From: Puia dinghuensis
GTDB lineage: Bacteria > Bacteroidota > Bacteroidia > Chitinophagales > Chitinophagaceae
Length of the DNA stretch: 64,000 nucleotides
Direction of reading: 5' to 3'
NCBI RefSeq assembly: GCF_014642875.1
Contig: NZ_BMJC01000001.1
Location: 1,717,335 to 1,781,334, forward strand
Under the pieces are notes generated by a model that worked only from the letters and a program-made list of their open reading frames with translations, was not told the DNA's origin and searched no databases. A program made the position numbers and the translations under genes. The first letter of the stretch is position 1, and each line of letters opens with the position of its first letter. Below, in pieces: positions 16,100 to 25,570 of this stretch.

Positions 16100-16509
16100 T
16101 ATTTGTCCTGCTGCTTATCCAGCAATTCTTTCTTCTCGATGCGATAGGAGGCTATCAGCCCAAGACCACCACCGATAGCAATAAGCGCGAAATAGATCGA
16201 CACATTGCCGCCATTGACATAGTGTTCATTTTCGAACTTGTCGAAATTATGCCCTATGTTATATAACAAGGTATTGTCAAGAAGATAGGCAAAAAACAAT
16301 CCCACACCTGCCCCCACCAGTAACAGCCCCCATTTCAGATTGCGGAAAGGCGCGGGCCGCGGGCGCTCCGGCTTGATATTCGGATCGATCCCCTTTTCGA
16401 TCATTGCCATATTCTCCCTGTTACGCATATAACGCCATCCGAAGATTACTCCAAAAAGCCCCAGGCTGGAGAGCATGAGCCATACAAATACTAATTGCTC
16501 TGGACCCAT
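16099..16509 (-). CDS. DUF6249-like small membrane protein
   Basis: The 136-residue protein has three predicted membrane helices: LVFVWLMLSSLGLFGVIFGW near the N-terminus, a central WGLLLVGAGVGLFFAYLL and a C-terminal IYFALIAIGGGLGLIASY. A cytosolic loop (MRNRENMAMIEKGIDPNIK) separates the first two. This layout resembles the DUF6249 family found beside ECF sigma genes in Bacteroidota. It is divergent from the sigma factor at 16662, suggesting a shared regulatory region. Function is unknown. Confidence 0.75.
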   Translation of the reverse strand: MGPEQLVFVWLMLSSLGLFGVIFGWRYMRNRENMAMIEKGIDPNIKPERPRPAPFRNLKWGLLLVGAGVGLFFAYLLDNTLLYNIGHNFDKFENEHYVNGGNVSIYFALIAIGGGLGLIASYRIEKKELLDKQQDK

Positions 16510-16573
16510 ATTAATTGATGTTTAACTTTTAAAAAATTCTGTTTACATCACTTCAGACTACACCCGACACATC

Positions 16574-16634
16574 CAGGTTACACCTCTTCACGCCAAATGC
16601 CTGGTTTATTTTTTGTATCTTTCTTTGTAACCTG
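16574..16634. promoter_or_regulatory. divergent promoter region with a 9-bp inverted repeat before the ECF sigma gene
   Basis: CAGGTTACA (16574-16582) and TGTAACCTG (16626-16634) are perfect inverted copies flanking a T-rich stretch containing TTTTTTG and TATCTTTC, a near -7 element, upstream of the sigma gene. The spacing of about 52 bp center to center fits a paired operator. The role is inferred. Confidence 0.4.
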
Positions 16635-16661
16635 CGCGGCCAACCCGTAGTCTTATCAGTC

Positions 16662-17240
16662 GTGACGCATACCGACCTCACTGACACAGAGATTATTAAA
16701 AGAATCCTGCAAGGAGAGCAGGTGCTGTTTGCCCAATTGGTGCAACGGTACCAGCAATATGTGTTTACGCTCGTGCTTCGTTTCACCGGCAACCGGGAAG
16801 ACGCCGAGGAGGTCAGCCAGGACGTTTTCGTCAAGGCCTACCGCTCCCTGGCCGACTTCAGGGGGGAGGCCAAGTTCAGCACCTGGCTCTACACCGTCGT
16901 CCGAACCAGTTGTATCACCTTCCTGCGAAAAAAAAAATTGACCATCGCTTCGATGGACAACGAACGTACCCTTGCACAACTGGAGAACCGGGAGTCGGGG
17001 TTCAACGCCAATATCATCGAACAAAAATCCCGGCACGCCATGGTCAACGCCGCGATCCGGCTCCTCAGCCCCGACGACGGACAGTTGATCACCCTCTTCT
17101 ACAAGGGCGAACAGACCCTCGAGGAGATCGGTCGCATCATGGGCCTGGACCCCAACACCGTAAAAGTTAAATTACACCGGGCGCGCCATCGCCTGAAAGA
17201 AAAAATGGAAAAATATTTTAGTTATGAGCTGGAACACTGA
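16662..17240 (+). CDS. ECF-type RNA polymerase sigma-70 factor
   Basis: The 192-residue protein has region 2 at about 20-90 (LVQRYQQYVFTLVLRFTGNREDAEEVSQDVFVKAYRSL, then FRGEAKFSTWLYTVVRT) and region 4 at about 130-185 (LSPDDGQLITLFYKGEQTLEEIGRIMGLDPNTVKVKLHRARHRL). The start is a GTG (16662-16664), which gives the usual ECF N-terminus TDTEIIKRILQGEQ. A membrane protein overlapping its 3' end by 17 nt is the likely anti-sigma partner. Confidence 0.92.
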   Translation: MTHTDLTDTEIIKRILQGEQVLFAQLVQRYQQYVFTLVLRFTGNREDAEEVSQDVFVKAYRSLADFRGEAKFSTWLYTVVRTSCITFLRKKKLTIASMDNERTLAQLENRESGFNANIIEQKSRHAMVNAAIRLLSPDDGQLITLFYKGEQTLEEIGRIMGLDPNTVKVKLHRARHRLKEKMEKYFSYELEH

Positions 17241-17763
17241 ACAGCCGATGGAAGATCGTCTCTGGGAGTACATCGACGGGCTTTGCAGCCCCACCGAAAG
17301 ATCGGCGATCGAAACCTTGCTGGCAACCAACCGGGAATGGCAACAAAAACACCAGGAGTTGCTGCACTTCCAGCAGCTACTCAACGAATCTGAGCTGGAA
17401 GCACCATCCATGCGCTTCACAAAGAATGTCATGGAGGAGATCACCCGCCATCATGTGGCTCCGGCCACAAAATCCTATATTAATAAAAACATCATCCGCA
17501 GCATCGGCGCCTTCTACCTAACCATGATCGTTGGCGTGCTGGCTTATCTCTTCTCCCAATTCAAATGGACATCCGGCTCGGGCTCGGGCGGCGACAATAC
17601 CTTCAATCTCCCCGTCGATAAATTAGCCCGCCTGGGCAACATGGGCGCCAATAAAACCTTTTATAGCACCTGGTTTAGCCTGTCCCTGCTCATCGTCGTC
17701 GTATTGGGCTTCATGCTGCTCGATATGTACCTCCAACAAAAAAAACAGTCCCGCAGCATTTAG
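17224..17763 (+). CDS. probable anti-sigma-like membrane protein
   Basis: The 179-residue protein begins with a soluble acidic-helical segment (MEDRLWEYIDGLCSPTERSAIETLL) resembling the N-terminus of anti-sigma factors, but without a zinc HxxxCxxC motif. Two membrane helices follow at about 95-112 (FYLTMIVGVLAYLFSQF) and 150-170 (LSLLIVVVLGFMLLDMYL). It overlaps the ECF sigma gene by 17 nt, so the two are translated together. Sigma sequestration is inferred from position and topology. Confidence 0.75.
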   Translation: MSWNTEQPMEDRLWEYIDGLCSPTERSAIETLLATNREWQQKHQELLHFQQLLNESELEAPSMRFTKNVMEEITRHHVAPATKSYINKNIIRSIGAFYLTMIVGVLAYLFSQFKWTSGSGSGGDNTFNLPVDKLARLGNMGANKTFYSTWFSLSLLIVVVLGFMLLDMYLQQKKQSRSI

Positions 17764-17922
17764 CCTGATTTTTGCATTACCAAACCAACGGGCAACCGAT
17801 CCATCCTTCCTGTCGTTCTTACTGTCAAGCCTCACGGGCCTATCTTCCTTTTCTCCCCCTCCATCCATAAGCCGCATTGTCGTCCATTTCAGGTTATCTC
17901 TTGCTAATCAAAACCTTGCTAT

Positions 17923-20052
17923 ATGAGAAATTTTCTACGCGCCTTCTTCTGCCCAATCGTATTTTTCTCCACACTCGCCGCAAGCGCCCAATCATTGGAA
18001 CCCTTTTCCAATTGCCCGGGCACATCTGTCGCCATTACCCGGCCCGGCCTCAACGCAACCATCGCTCCCTTTCAGATCTACCTCATCGACTCGGCAGGGG
18101 GTATAAAGCCATCAGGCAACCCCATCAACCTCCAGATCAACGGGTTTGGCCTCGAAAACACCGATGGGTTCCTGTATGGGATCCATGAGACTTCCAACGT
18201 AGCCGACCCCTTCCTGGCAAGAGTAGATAAGAACGGGAATTTCGTCAACATCGGCACCCTCCTGCCTCCCCCAACGGCGCCCTTCCACGTCGGTCTCATC
18301 AATACGGCCGCCGGCACCAATGATGACAAGGACAATTTTTATTTCCTTGCGCTGGTCGTCAACCTCCAAAACACCATGGAGATCCCCGAATTATTCGTCG
18401 GAAAAGTCGCCAACGTTTCACGCCTGACCCAAAACGACAATCCCATCGGGATAAAATATACCCCGATCAACCCAGGCACTTGTCTGCCTCAGCTCCTGGC
18501 AGGCCTGACCAACCCGCTTTTGGGCGTCTTGCAGGACATCGCCTTTAACCCCGCCAACGGCAATATATACACCTATTTCCGGGCGCCCGGCACATCACCA
18601 ACCCCCGGCATGCTCGCCTGGTTCAACCCAGCCGACAGCCCCACCTTTACCTGTATGCCCCCGCCGCAGCCTAATATCCCCACAAACGATCTGTGCGGAC
18701 TTTACTTTGGCAACGACAGCTCCCTGTTCATCCTCACCACTGATGGAAAAGATTATAAAGGCAATGTCACCACCGGTGCCATCAGCCTCGTCGCACAAAC
18801 TTCCCTGCCCCTCCTGGATGGCAATCTGCGGGGAGACATGGCCTCCTGCATCGGTAAGAAACCCCTGGTCGCCTTCGACAATTGCCCCGGCGTATCGGTG
18901 GCCGTCACCCGCACCGGCATCAACAGCACCCGTACACCCTATCAGATCTTTACCATCGACAAGACAGGCAACATCCAATCATCGGGCAACCCCATACCGC
19001 TACAGATCAACGGCTTTGGTCTGAATAACAAGGATGGATTCCTATACGGCCTGCACGAGACCGATAGCGTCACCGATCCCTGGTTCACCCGCGTGGACAA
19101 ATTCGGCAGCTTCGTAAACATCAGCAGACTCACACCACCCCCGGCTGGCGGTCGCAACCTTTCGATCATCAATACCGCGGCCGGTACCATGGATGGTAAT
19201 GACAATTATTATTTTACGGCAATCACTGCGGACACCCCGATAAGCCTGTCGTCGGTCCCCAGGTTATTCCTCGGCACCATCCACCACGTTTCCAGTCTCA
19301 AAGAAGGGGATACTATATCCATCAAATACAAAGAGGTCTCCATAGGCACCTGTGCGCCGGATATCATCACGGGACTGCTCAATCCAAAGGAAGGGCTGTT
19401 GCAGGATATTTCCTTCGACCCCGTCAACCATATCATCTATACCACCTTCCCGACAAGCGCAGCCTCGCCCACCCCAGCTGCCATCGGTCACTTCAACCCC
19501 TTCGCGAAATTCCCGGTCCTGAATTGCATAACGGCCAAACAGCCCAATCCCCCCATCAGGGACATGTGCGGTCTCTTCTCCGGTGATGACGGTGGCTTGT
19601 TCATCCTCACCATCGATGGAAAATTCTATCGGGGTAATGTCAGCACCGGCGAGATCACCCTGATCACGCAGACAGCCCTGCCGCTGTTAGGCAACAACCT
19701 GCGGGGTGATATGGCTTCCTGTGTGCCGAAGATCAATAACGATAACGATGATGAAGACGATGAAGACCAGGATGCGCAAAATGACAGGACCGGAGACGGC
19801 GGCATGAAGATCGCCCCCAATCCCATCCAAACGGGCCGCATGAACCTCTCTGTCAACGCAGGTGAGAATGCCCGGGTCAGACTACAGATCATCGGTTCGA
19901 CAGGTGTTCCCTTACAAACCAGGAACCTCAATCTGGTGTCGGGAGCCAATCAGTTCCGGCTGGACGTGACATCATTGCACCAGGGCGTCTATACGGTGAT
20001 CCTGCTGTTCCCTTCCGGTCGAGTCAACATCGCCAAATTCATCAAACTATGA
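17923..20052 (+). CDS. T9SS-exported protein with internally duplicated DUF6923-like domain
   Basis: The 709-residue protein has a signal peptide (FLRAFFCPIVFFSTLAASAQ), two tandem copies of a domain of about 290 residues (about 25-312 and 316-605), an acidic linker (NNDNDDEDDEDQDAQND) and a C-terminal Por-type sorting domain (about 628-709, IAPNPIQTGRMNLSV ... VYTVILLFPSGRVNIAKFIKL). Each copy has FxNCPGxSVAxTR at its start, INGFGL, DGFLYG, SxxNTAAGT and LRGDMASC at its end. The repeat pattern resembles beta-propeller-like secreted proteins. Cargo function is unknown. Confidence 0.85.
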   Translation: MRNFLRAFFCPIVFFSTLAASAQSLEPFSNCPGTSVAITRPGLNATIAPFQIYLIDSAGGIKPSGNPINLQINGFGLENTDGFLYGIHETSNVADPFLARVDKNGNFVNIGTLLPPPTAPFHVGLINTAAGTNDDKDNFYFLALVVNLQNTMEIPELFVGKVANVSRLTQNDNPIGIKYTPINPGTCLPQLLAGLTNPLLGVLQDIAFNPANGNIYTYFRAPGTSPTPGMLAWFNPADSPTFTCMPPPQPNIPTNDLCGLYFGNDSSLFILTTDGKDYKGNVTTGAISLVAQTSLPLLDGNLRGDMASCIGKKPLVAFDNCPGVSVAVTRTGINSTRTPYQIFTIDKTGNIQSSGNPIPLQINGFGLNNKDGFLYGLHETDSVTDPWFTRVDKFGSFVNISRLTPPPAGGRNLSIINTAAGTMDGNDNYYFTAITADTPISLSSVPRLFLGTIHHVSSLKEGDTISIKYKEVSIGTCAPDIITGLLNPKEGLLQDISFDPVNHIIYTTFPTSAASPTPAAIGHFNPFAKFPVLNCITAKQPNPPIRDMCGLFSGDDGGLFILTIDGKFYRGNVSTGEITLITQTALPLLGNNLRGDMASCVPKINNDNDDEDDEDQDAQNDRTGDGGMKIAPNPIQTGRMNLSVNAGENARVRLQIIGSTGVPLQTRNLNLVSGANQFRLDVTSLHQGVYTVILLFPSGRVNIAKFIKL

Positions 20053-20062
20053 ACAGTGCGTC

Positions 20063-22381
20063 CTAATCCTTGAATTTCTTTTTCAACGCCATCAGCTTGG
20101 CCTGGAAAGAATCCGGTTCTTCCTCCACACCCTTTTTAGCCCCGGCCCCACCGCCCTTGCCGGCTGCCGCACCCTTACCCCCCGTAGCGCCCCCCACCGG
20201 CTTCTGAGCTGCAGGTCGTCCGCCTGCAGCTCTCTTTTCACCTGGACCACTACTATTCCCCTTCATCGAGAGCGAAATTCTTTTCCGCGCAATATCCACC
20301 TCCAACACTGTCACCATCACCTTCTGCTGCAGCTTCACCACCGTATTCGGATCGGAAACATACGTATTGCTCAGCTGCGAAATATGCACCAGCCCATCCT
20401 GCTTGACACCGATGTCGACAAACACGCCAAAAGCGGTGATATTCGTCACGATACCCGGCACCGTCATCCCCTGCTTGAGATCCTCCATCGTCTTGATAGT
20501 TTCCTCAAATCGAAATTCCTCTATGGGACCTCGCGGGTCGCGGCCCGGCTTCTCCAATTCTTTTAAAATATCGCCGATCGTGAACTCCCCAACCGATTCA
20601 CTGATATATTTCTTGCGATCTACCTTCTTGCGAAGCTCACCCTGACCAATAAGATCAGCTACACTGCAATGAAGATCGGCCGCCATCGATTCCACCACAT
20701 GATAGCTCTCGGGATGCACGGCGCTGTTGTCCAGCGGATTGGCCGCCTCGCTTATCCGCAAAAAGCCCGCGCACTGCTCAAAGCTCTTGGGCCCCATCAA
20801 ACTCACCTTCTTCAATTCCTCCCGCGTGGCAAACGCCCCGTTCTTGGCCCGGTAGTCGACGATATTCTTCGCCAGCGAGGCGCTCAGTCCCGACACATAG
20901 GTCAGCAAATGTTTACTCGCCGTATTCAGATCGACACCTACGTGGTTCACACAGCTCTCCACCACCCGGTCTAGTTCGTCTTTCAACTTATTCTGATTCA
21001 CATCATGCTGGTACTGCCCTACCCCTATTGATTTAGCATCTATCTTCACCAGTTCACTCAAAGGGTCCAGCAACCGGCGGCCGATGCTCACCGCCCCCCG
21101 CACCGTGACATCCTGATCGGGGAATTCCTCGCGCGCTACCTCACTGGCAGAATAGATGGAAGCGCCGCTTTCGTTCACCATAAAAATGCTGACACGACGC
21201 CCAAAATCGATTCCCCTTACCAATTGTTCCGTCTCCCGGCCCGCTGTGCCATTACCGACACCGATGGCCTCGATGTCAAAGCGCTCCACCAGCCGCTTTA
21301 GCTCCGTAATGCTGCCGGCCACTTCCTGCTGTGGCGGATGCGGATAGATGGTACTGTTATGCAGGAAGTTCCCCTGGGCATCCAGGCAGACGACCTTGCA
21401 ACCCGTACGGAAGCCCGGGTCAAGCGCCAGCACCCGCTTCGAACCCAGCGGCGAAGCAAGCAACAACTGCCGAAGATTCTCCGCAAATACCCGGATGGCC
21501 TCTTCATCCGCCTTGTTCTTACTGATCAACCGAAACTCATTCTCGATGGAAGACTTCAACAGCCGGTCAAAGGAATCTTCGACGGCCTTCTTCACTTCCG
21601 CAGCAGCCGGCCCACCCTTTACAAAAATTCTGTCCAGCTCGTCAACCGCCGTTTGTTTGTCGATGTTGAGGTCCATGATCAGGTAGCCTTCTTTTTCCCC
21701 GCGCCGGATAGCGAGAATGCGATGCGAAGGACAGTCGGCCAGCGGTTCGTTAAACTCAAAATAATCCCGGTATTTCTGCGCTTCTTCTTCCTCTTTTTTG
21801 CCGGCGATCACTTTCGCGCTCAACGCCGCCGATTCAGTGAACAGCTGCCGCACCTTGTTCCGCGCTTGCTCGTTCTCCGCGATCCACTCCGCGATGATGT
21901 CCCGGGCGCCCTGTAGCGCCTCCTTCGAATCCTTCACCTGTTCGTTGATGAATTTCCCGGCCTCCCCGGCAGGATCACCCGCTCCCTGTTCAAAAAGGAA
22001 TTTCGCCAGCGGCTCCAGGCCCTTTTCGATGGCCGTTGTCGCCTTCGTCTTGCGCTTGGGTTTATAAGGCAGATAAATATCTTCCAGCTCGGTTGCATCA
22101 TAACAACCCGCGATCCGCTCCTTTAATTCAGGAGTTAGTTTGCCCAATCCTTCAATGGTCTTGAACACCGTTTCCTTGCGCTTGTCCAGCTCACTGAAGT
22201 ATTTTATCTGCTCGACAACATCGTTTATCTGCACTTCATCCATATTGCCGGTGGCCTCCTTCCGGTAACGGGCCATAAAAGGGATCGTGGCACCCTCCGC
22301 TTGCAGATCAAAGATGTTGTTGATCTGCCGCAGACTAAAAGACAACTTTTCCGCAATCTTCTGAATATAAATAGGTTCCAT
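20063..22381 (-). CDS. tex: Tex-family RNA-binding S1 transcription accessory protein
   Basis: From the ATG at 22379-22381 (MEPIYIQKIAEKL) the protein is 772 residues. Domains in order are the helical N-terminal Tex region (ATIPFMARYRKEATGNMDEVQI), a YqgF-like RNase H fold (RVLALDPGFRTGCKVVCLDAQG), helix-hairpin-helix repeats (NTASKHLLTYVSGLSASLAKNIVDYR) and an S1 domain (GMTVPGIVTNITAFGVFVDIGVKQDGLVHISQLS). A Lys/Gly/Ala-rich tail follows. Tex binds nucleic acids and interacts with transcription complexes. Fifty residues of upstream open frame are excluded because a promoter -7 element lies there. Confidence 0.94.
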   Translation of the reverse strand: MEPIYIQKIAEKLSFSLRQINNIFDLQAEGATIPFMARYRKEATGNMDEVQINDVVEQIKYFSELDKRKETVFKTIEGLGKLTPELKERIAGCYDATELEDIYLPYKPKRKTKATTAIEKGLEPLAKFLFEQGAGDPAGEAGKFINEQVKDSKEALQGARDIIAEWIAENEQARNKVRQLFTESAALSAKVIAGKKEEEEAQKYRDYFEFNEPLADCPSHRILAIRRGEKEGYLIMDLNIDKQTAVDELDRIFVKGGPAAAEVKKAVEDSFDRLLKSSIENEFRLISKNKADEEAIRVFAENLRQLLLASPLGSKRVLALDPGFRTGCKVVCLDAQGNFLHNSTIYPHPPQQEVAGSITELKRLVERFDIEAIGVGNGTAGRETEQLVRGIDFGRRVSIFMVNESGASIYSASEVAREEFPDQDVTVRGAVSIGRRLLDPLSELVKIDAKSIGVGQYQHDVNQNKLKDELDRVVESCVNHVGVDLNTASKHLLTYVSGLSASLAKNIVDYRAKNGAFATREELKKVSLMGPKSFEQCAGFLRISEAANPLDNSAVHPESYHVVESMAADLHCSVADLIGQGELRKKVDRKKYISESVGEFTIGDILKELEKPGRDPRGPIEEFRFEETIKTMEDLKQGMTVPGIVTNITAFGVFVDIGVKQDGLVHISQLSNTYVSDPNTVVKLQQKVMVTVLEVDIARKRISLSMKGNSSGPGEKRAAGGRPAAQKPVGGATGGKGAAAGKGGGAGAKKGVEEEPDSFQAKLMALKKKFKD

Positions 22382-22731
22382 AGTTTCACATTTAACAGGG
22401 ATAGGTTTCCAACTTGTGGGGTGCAAATGTAAAAGATCAGCCGAAAGAAAAAATTTGGAGTTATCAACAGGGAGCCCGCACCATTTATTCTCAAAAAAGT
22501 AAATATGTTCCCAGTGTGGGACAAATTTCATACTATTTGTTGTAAAAAATCCTAGTAAAATGCCGTTAATAGTATCTCTTTAAAGTTTCTCCACATAATT
22601 TGATTGACAACTAATTGTAATTTGTGGCGCCATCGTTCTGAAGACCATTTTGGCATAGTTGGTATGCCTATTGACATATAAAGAATGATAGCGATCTTTT
22701 TTCGAACCCTATAAACCTAAAATCCCGACCC
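22382..22731. other. divergent intergenic region between tex and the T9SS gene at 22732
   Basis: This AT-rich 350-nt gap holds the tex promoter element at 22424-22431 and a GGCATA-gttgg-TATGCC inverted repeat (22652-22668) upstream of the plus-strand gene. No small gene or RNA was recognised. Confidence 0.6.
22424..22431 (-). promoter_or_regulatory. -7 element of the tex promoter
   Basis: The minus strand reads TACATTTG, an exact TAnnTTTG match, about 43 nt upstream of the tex ATG. It supports starting tex at 22381 rather than further upstream. Confidence 0.55.
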
Positions 22732-24120
22732 ATGAAAAAGATCTACTCACTGTTAATCCTGACCCTGTGCAGCCTCTCATTCTCGGGAGTGATGATGGCC
22801 CAGGTATGTTCGAGTCCCGGCACAACGATATACGGCCTAACCAATGCCGGAGCCATCTACCCCATCAGCACCAGCAACGCCAATGTGGGCGCAAAGGTCA
22901 ATACCGCCGCCTATTCGAACCCGGCTCCTAGCGGGGCGAACGCCATAGGCTACAACAACATCAACGGGCAATTCTATTACTTCAAGCGCAGCCCATCCAG
23001 CGGCACCCAGCAGTTCGTTTCCTATGACCCTACCCTCAACGTATATAATTATCTCACCTCATGCCCCACCGCCAACAATGTGAACTCGGGCTGCGTCACC
23101 TTCAACGGATTAGGCTACTATTGTCTCGATGTCATGGGTGGTCTCTTCTATTACAATATTGCCGGCAACTCCTGGACCCAGGTCACAACCACTATGATGG
23201 ACCAGAACAATGCTAATGTTACCGCCATCATCCAAAGCCAGAGTTCCGGCGACATTGCTGAGGACGGCTTGGGAAATCTGTGGATGTGCACTTCCAGTTC
23301 CTCGCAATATGGGCTTTATGAGATAAAGGCCGCCGTGCCGACTACGGTCACCGCCACTGTAAATGTCATTAAGGTCGTCGCTCCCGGAACGCTGACGCCA
23401 ACCGGCACCTCGTTTGCCGGGGTAGCTTTCGGCACCAACGGCGCGATGTATCTCTCCACCTCCGCAGACAACAGGTTGTACATGATGAATGCCAATTATT
23501 CCCTCTCTTACATCGGCACCTTCAACGTCGGCAACGTAGGGGCTGACCTCACCTCCTGCAACTTCCCGATAGCGTTGCTGCCGGTCACCTGGCACAGCTT
23601 TTCCGCACTGCTGCAAAGCGACGGAGATGTATCACTCAACTGGATCGTCTCCACACAAGTGAACAATAAGGGATTTGGCGTAGAATACAGCCAGGATGGC
23701 GCTACCTGGACAGAATTGGCTTTCATCGATGGCGCCGGCAATGAAGAGCAGGATGCAAGCTACTCCTATATTCACCATTCTCCCGCCGCCGGAAAGAACT
23801 TCTACCGCATCCGCCAGGTAGACAACAACGGTTTGGCAAGCTATTCAGCCATCAAAACGATCGATATCCAGCAGTCCAATGTTCTTGTCAGCTGCTGGCC
23901 TAATCCGGCAAAGGATCAGATCCAGATCCGGACAACAAAAAGCAGCATGCAGGGCGCCAGCGTGCGGATATTCGACCGCTCCGGCAAGCTCATCATCCAG
24001 AGCGTCTGGGCAAGCGAGTTCTGTTCCATCAACATCAGCTCTCTGCCGGCCGGCATCTACTTGATACATATCCAGTCGGTGGAAGGCGAAATGTACAATA
24101 CAAAGGTCTTGAAACAATAA
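22732..24120 (+). CDS. T9SS-exported hypothetical protein
   Basis: The 462-residue protein has a signal peptide ending in MMAQVCSSPG, an N-terminal domain of repeated Gly/Asn/Ser-rich strands (IYGLTNAGAIYPIS, AIGYNNINGQFYYF, DLTSCNFPIALLPV), a fibronectin-like middle (LPVTWHSFSALLQSDGDVSLNW ... NKGFGVEYSQDGATWTELAFI) and a Por sorting domain (about 385-462, SCWPNPAKDQIQIRT ... AGIYLIHIQSVEGEMYNTKVLKQ). The N-terminal part is a distant relative of the duplicated DUF6923-like domain at 17923. The LPVTWxxF and YSQDGxxW motifs are typical of T9SS cargo. Function unknown. Confidence 0.83.
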   Translation: MKKIYSLLILTLCSLSFSGVMMAQVCSSPGTTIYGLTNAGAIYPISTSNANVGAKVNTAAYSNPAPSGANAIGYNNINGQFYYFKRSPSSGTQQFVSYDPTLNVYNYLTSCPTANNVNSGCVTFNGLGYYCLDVMGGLFYYNIAGNSWTQVTTTMMDQNNANVTAIIQSQSSGDIAEDGLGNLWMCTSSSSQYGLYEIKAAVPTTVTATVNVIKVVAPGTLTPTGTSFAGVAFGTNGAMYLSTSADNRLYMMNANYSLSYIGTFNVGNVGADLTSCNFPIALLPVTWHSFSALLQSDGDVSLNWIVSTQVNNKGFGVEYSQDGATWTELAFIDGAGNEEQDASYSYIHHSPAAGKNFYRIRQVDNNGLASYSAIKTIDIQQSNVLVSCWPNPAKDQIQIRTTKSSMQGASVRIFDRSGKLIIQSVWASEFCSINISSLPAGIYLIHIQSVEGEMYNTKVLKQ

Positions 24121-24150
24121 ACGGCATCCATCCGCTACAGGGGAAATTAC

Positions 24151-24158
24151 TACCTTCG
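24151..24158 (+). promoter_or_regulatory. -7-like element upstream of the cystathionine beta-synthase gene
   Basis: TACCTTCG differs from the TAnnTTTG consensus in one position and lies 20 nt upstream of the ATG at 24178. TTCG variants also precede other genes here (27954, 44224). Confidence 0.4.
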
Positions 24159-24177
24159 CAGGGAATTTACCCAAGGT

Positions 24178-25539
24178 ATGGATATCAAGAACAATATTCT
24201 CGAAACGATTGGCCACACTCCATTGATCCGCCTCAACAAGCTGACCAAAGACCTCCCCTGCACCGTATTGGCAAAAGTGGAATACTTCAACCCCGGTAAC
24301 TCCATAAAAGACCGCATGGCGTTGAAAATGGTCGAAGTCGCCGAACTGGAAGGAAAACTAAAACCCGGCGGCACAATCATCGAATGCACCAGCGGCAACA
24401 CCGGTATGGGACTCGCACTCGCCGCCGTCGTCAAAGGCTATAAATGCATCTTCACCACCACCGATAAACAATCCAAGGAAAAGATCGATATCCTCAAGGC
24501 CCTCGGCGCTGAGGTCATCGTCTGCCCGACGAATGTCGAACCGGAAGACCCGCGGTCCTATTATTCCATTGCCCGCCGCCTGGCACATGAAATTCCCAAC
24601 TCCTTCCACGCAAATCAATACGACAACCTGGCTAACCGCCTCGCCCATTACGAGACCACCGGCCCCGAGATCTGGGAACAAACGGATGGTAAGGTAACTC
24701 ACCTCGTCGTCGCCACCGGCACTGGCGGCACCGTGACAGGAACCGCCATTTTCCTCAAAGAGAAAAATCCCGGCATTCAGGTCTGGGCCATGGACCCGTT
24801 TGGTTCCCTCCTTACCAAATATTTCCGCACCGGCCAGATCGACATGAATGAAGTACACCCCTATATCACCGAAGGCATCGGCGAAGACTTTGTACCGCAG
24901 AATTACGATATGCGGGTGGTAGACGTCTTCGAACAGGTCACCGACAAGGACGCTGCCCTCATGGCCCGCCGCATCGCCCGGGAAGAGGGTCTTTTCTGCG
25001 GCTACAGCGCAGGTACCGCCGTTCAGGGATTGATGCAGTTGAAAAACCGGCTCAAAAAGGACGATCTCGTCGTCGTCATCCTCCACGACCACGGAAGCCG
25101 CTATGTTGGCAAAGTCTATAACGATCAATGGATGATGGAGAGGGGCTTCCTCGATGTGAAGACGTTTAAAGACATCATTGCAGGCCGGGGCGCCAAACGA
25201 CTCATCACCACAACACCGGAAAATACGGTAGCAGAAGCCTTCCAGCTCATGGTAAAATACCATATCGAAAATCTGCCCGTGATAAAGGACGGTGAACCCA
25301 TTGGTGCAATCAGCGAAAGCGGCCTCTTCTCCCGCGTCATGAACAACGGCGCCGACATCAGGGGAAAAACCATCGCCGAAGTACTGGAAAAACCCTATCC
25401 CATCGTCGCCTTCGACACCCCCCTGGAACGACTCAGTACACTCATTACCAGGGAGAACGGCGCAGTATTGGGCAAGGACGAAAGCGGCGACTACCACATC
25501 GTCACCAAGTACGACATCCTACAGGCGCTTGGGGCTTGA
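24178..25539 (+). CDS. cystathionine beta-synthase-like PLP enzyme with C-terminal CBS pair
   Basis: The 453-residue protein is a fold-type II PLP enzyme: ETIGHTPLIRLNKL at the N-terminus, the Schiff-base Lys in NPGNSIKDRMALKM, the SGNTGMGLALAA loop and the phosphate-binding GTGGTVTGTA. From about residue 335 a pair of CBS domains follows (TTPENTVAEAFQLMVKYHIENLPVIKDGEPIGAIS and the second copy ending HIVTKYDILQAL), which in homologues bind adenosyl ligands and regulate activity. It probably condenses Ser or O-acetylserine with homocysteine or sulfide; cystathionine synthesis is favoured by the CBS tail. Confidence 0.9.
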   Translation: MDIKNNILETIGHTPLIRLNKLTKDLPCTVLAKVEYFNPGNSIKDRMALKMVEVAELEGKLKPGGTIIECTSGNTGMGLALAAVVKGYKCIFTTTDKQSKEKIDILKALGAEVIVCPTNVEPEDPRSYYSIARRLAHEIPNSFHANQYDNLANRLAHYETTGPEIWEQTDGKVTHLVVATGTGGTVTGTAIFLKEKNPGIQVWAMDPFGSLLTKYFRTGQIDMNEVHPYITEGIGEDFVPQNYDMRVVDVFEQVTDKDAALMARRIAREEGLFCGYSAGTAVQGLMQLKNRLKKDDLVVVILHDHGSRYVGKVYNDQWMMERGFLDVKTFKDIIAGRGAKRLITTTPENTVAEAFQLMVKYHIENLPVIKDGEPIGAISESGLFSRVMNNGADIRGKTIAEVLEKPYPIVAFDTPLERLSTLITRENGAVLGKDESGDYHIVTKYDILQALGA

Positions 25540-25570
25540 CACACGGATAACCCACCTAAGGGAACGTAGT

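Noticed and set aside
22651-22668. TGGCATAGTTGGTATGC as a sigma-54 promoter
   Set aside because: The GG-GC distance is 2 nt longer than the strict sigma-54 spacing, and the inverted-repeat reading (GGCATA/TATGCC) explains the bases better.
24358-25497. Long open frame on the minus strand across the cystathionine beta-synthase gene (379 codons)
   Set aside because: It is a shadow of strongly biased codons in the plus-strand gene, and its translation has no domain pattern. Similar antisense frames at 26624-27655 and 27990-29249 are rejected for the same reason.
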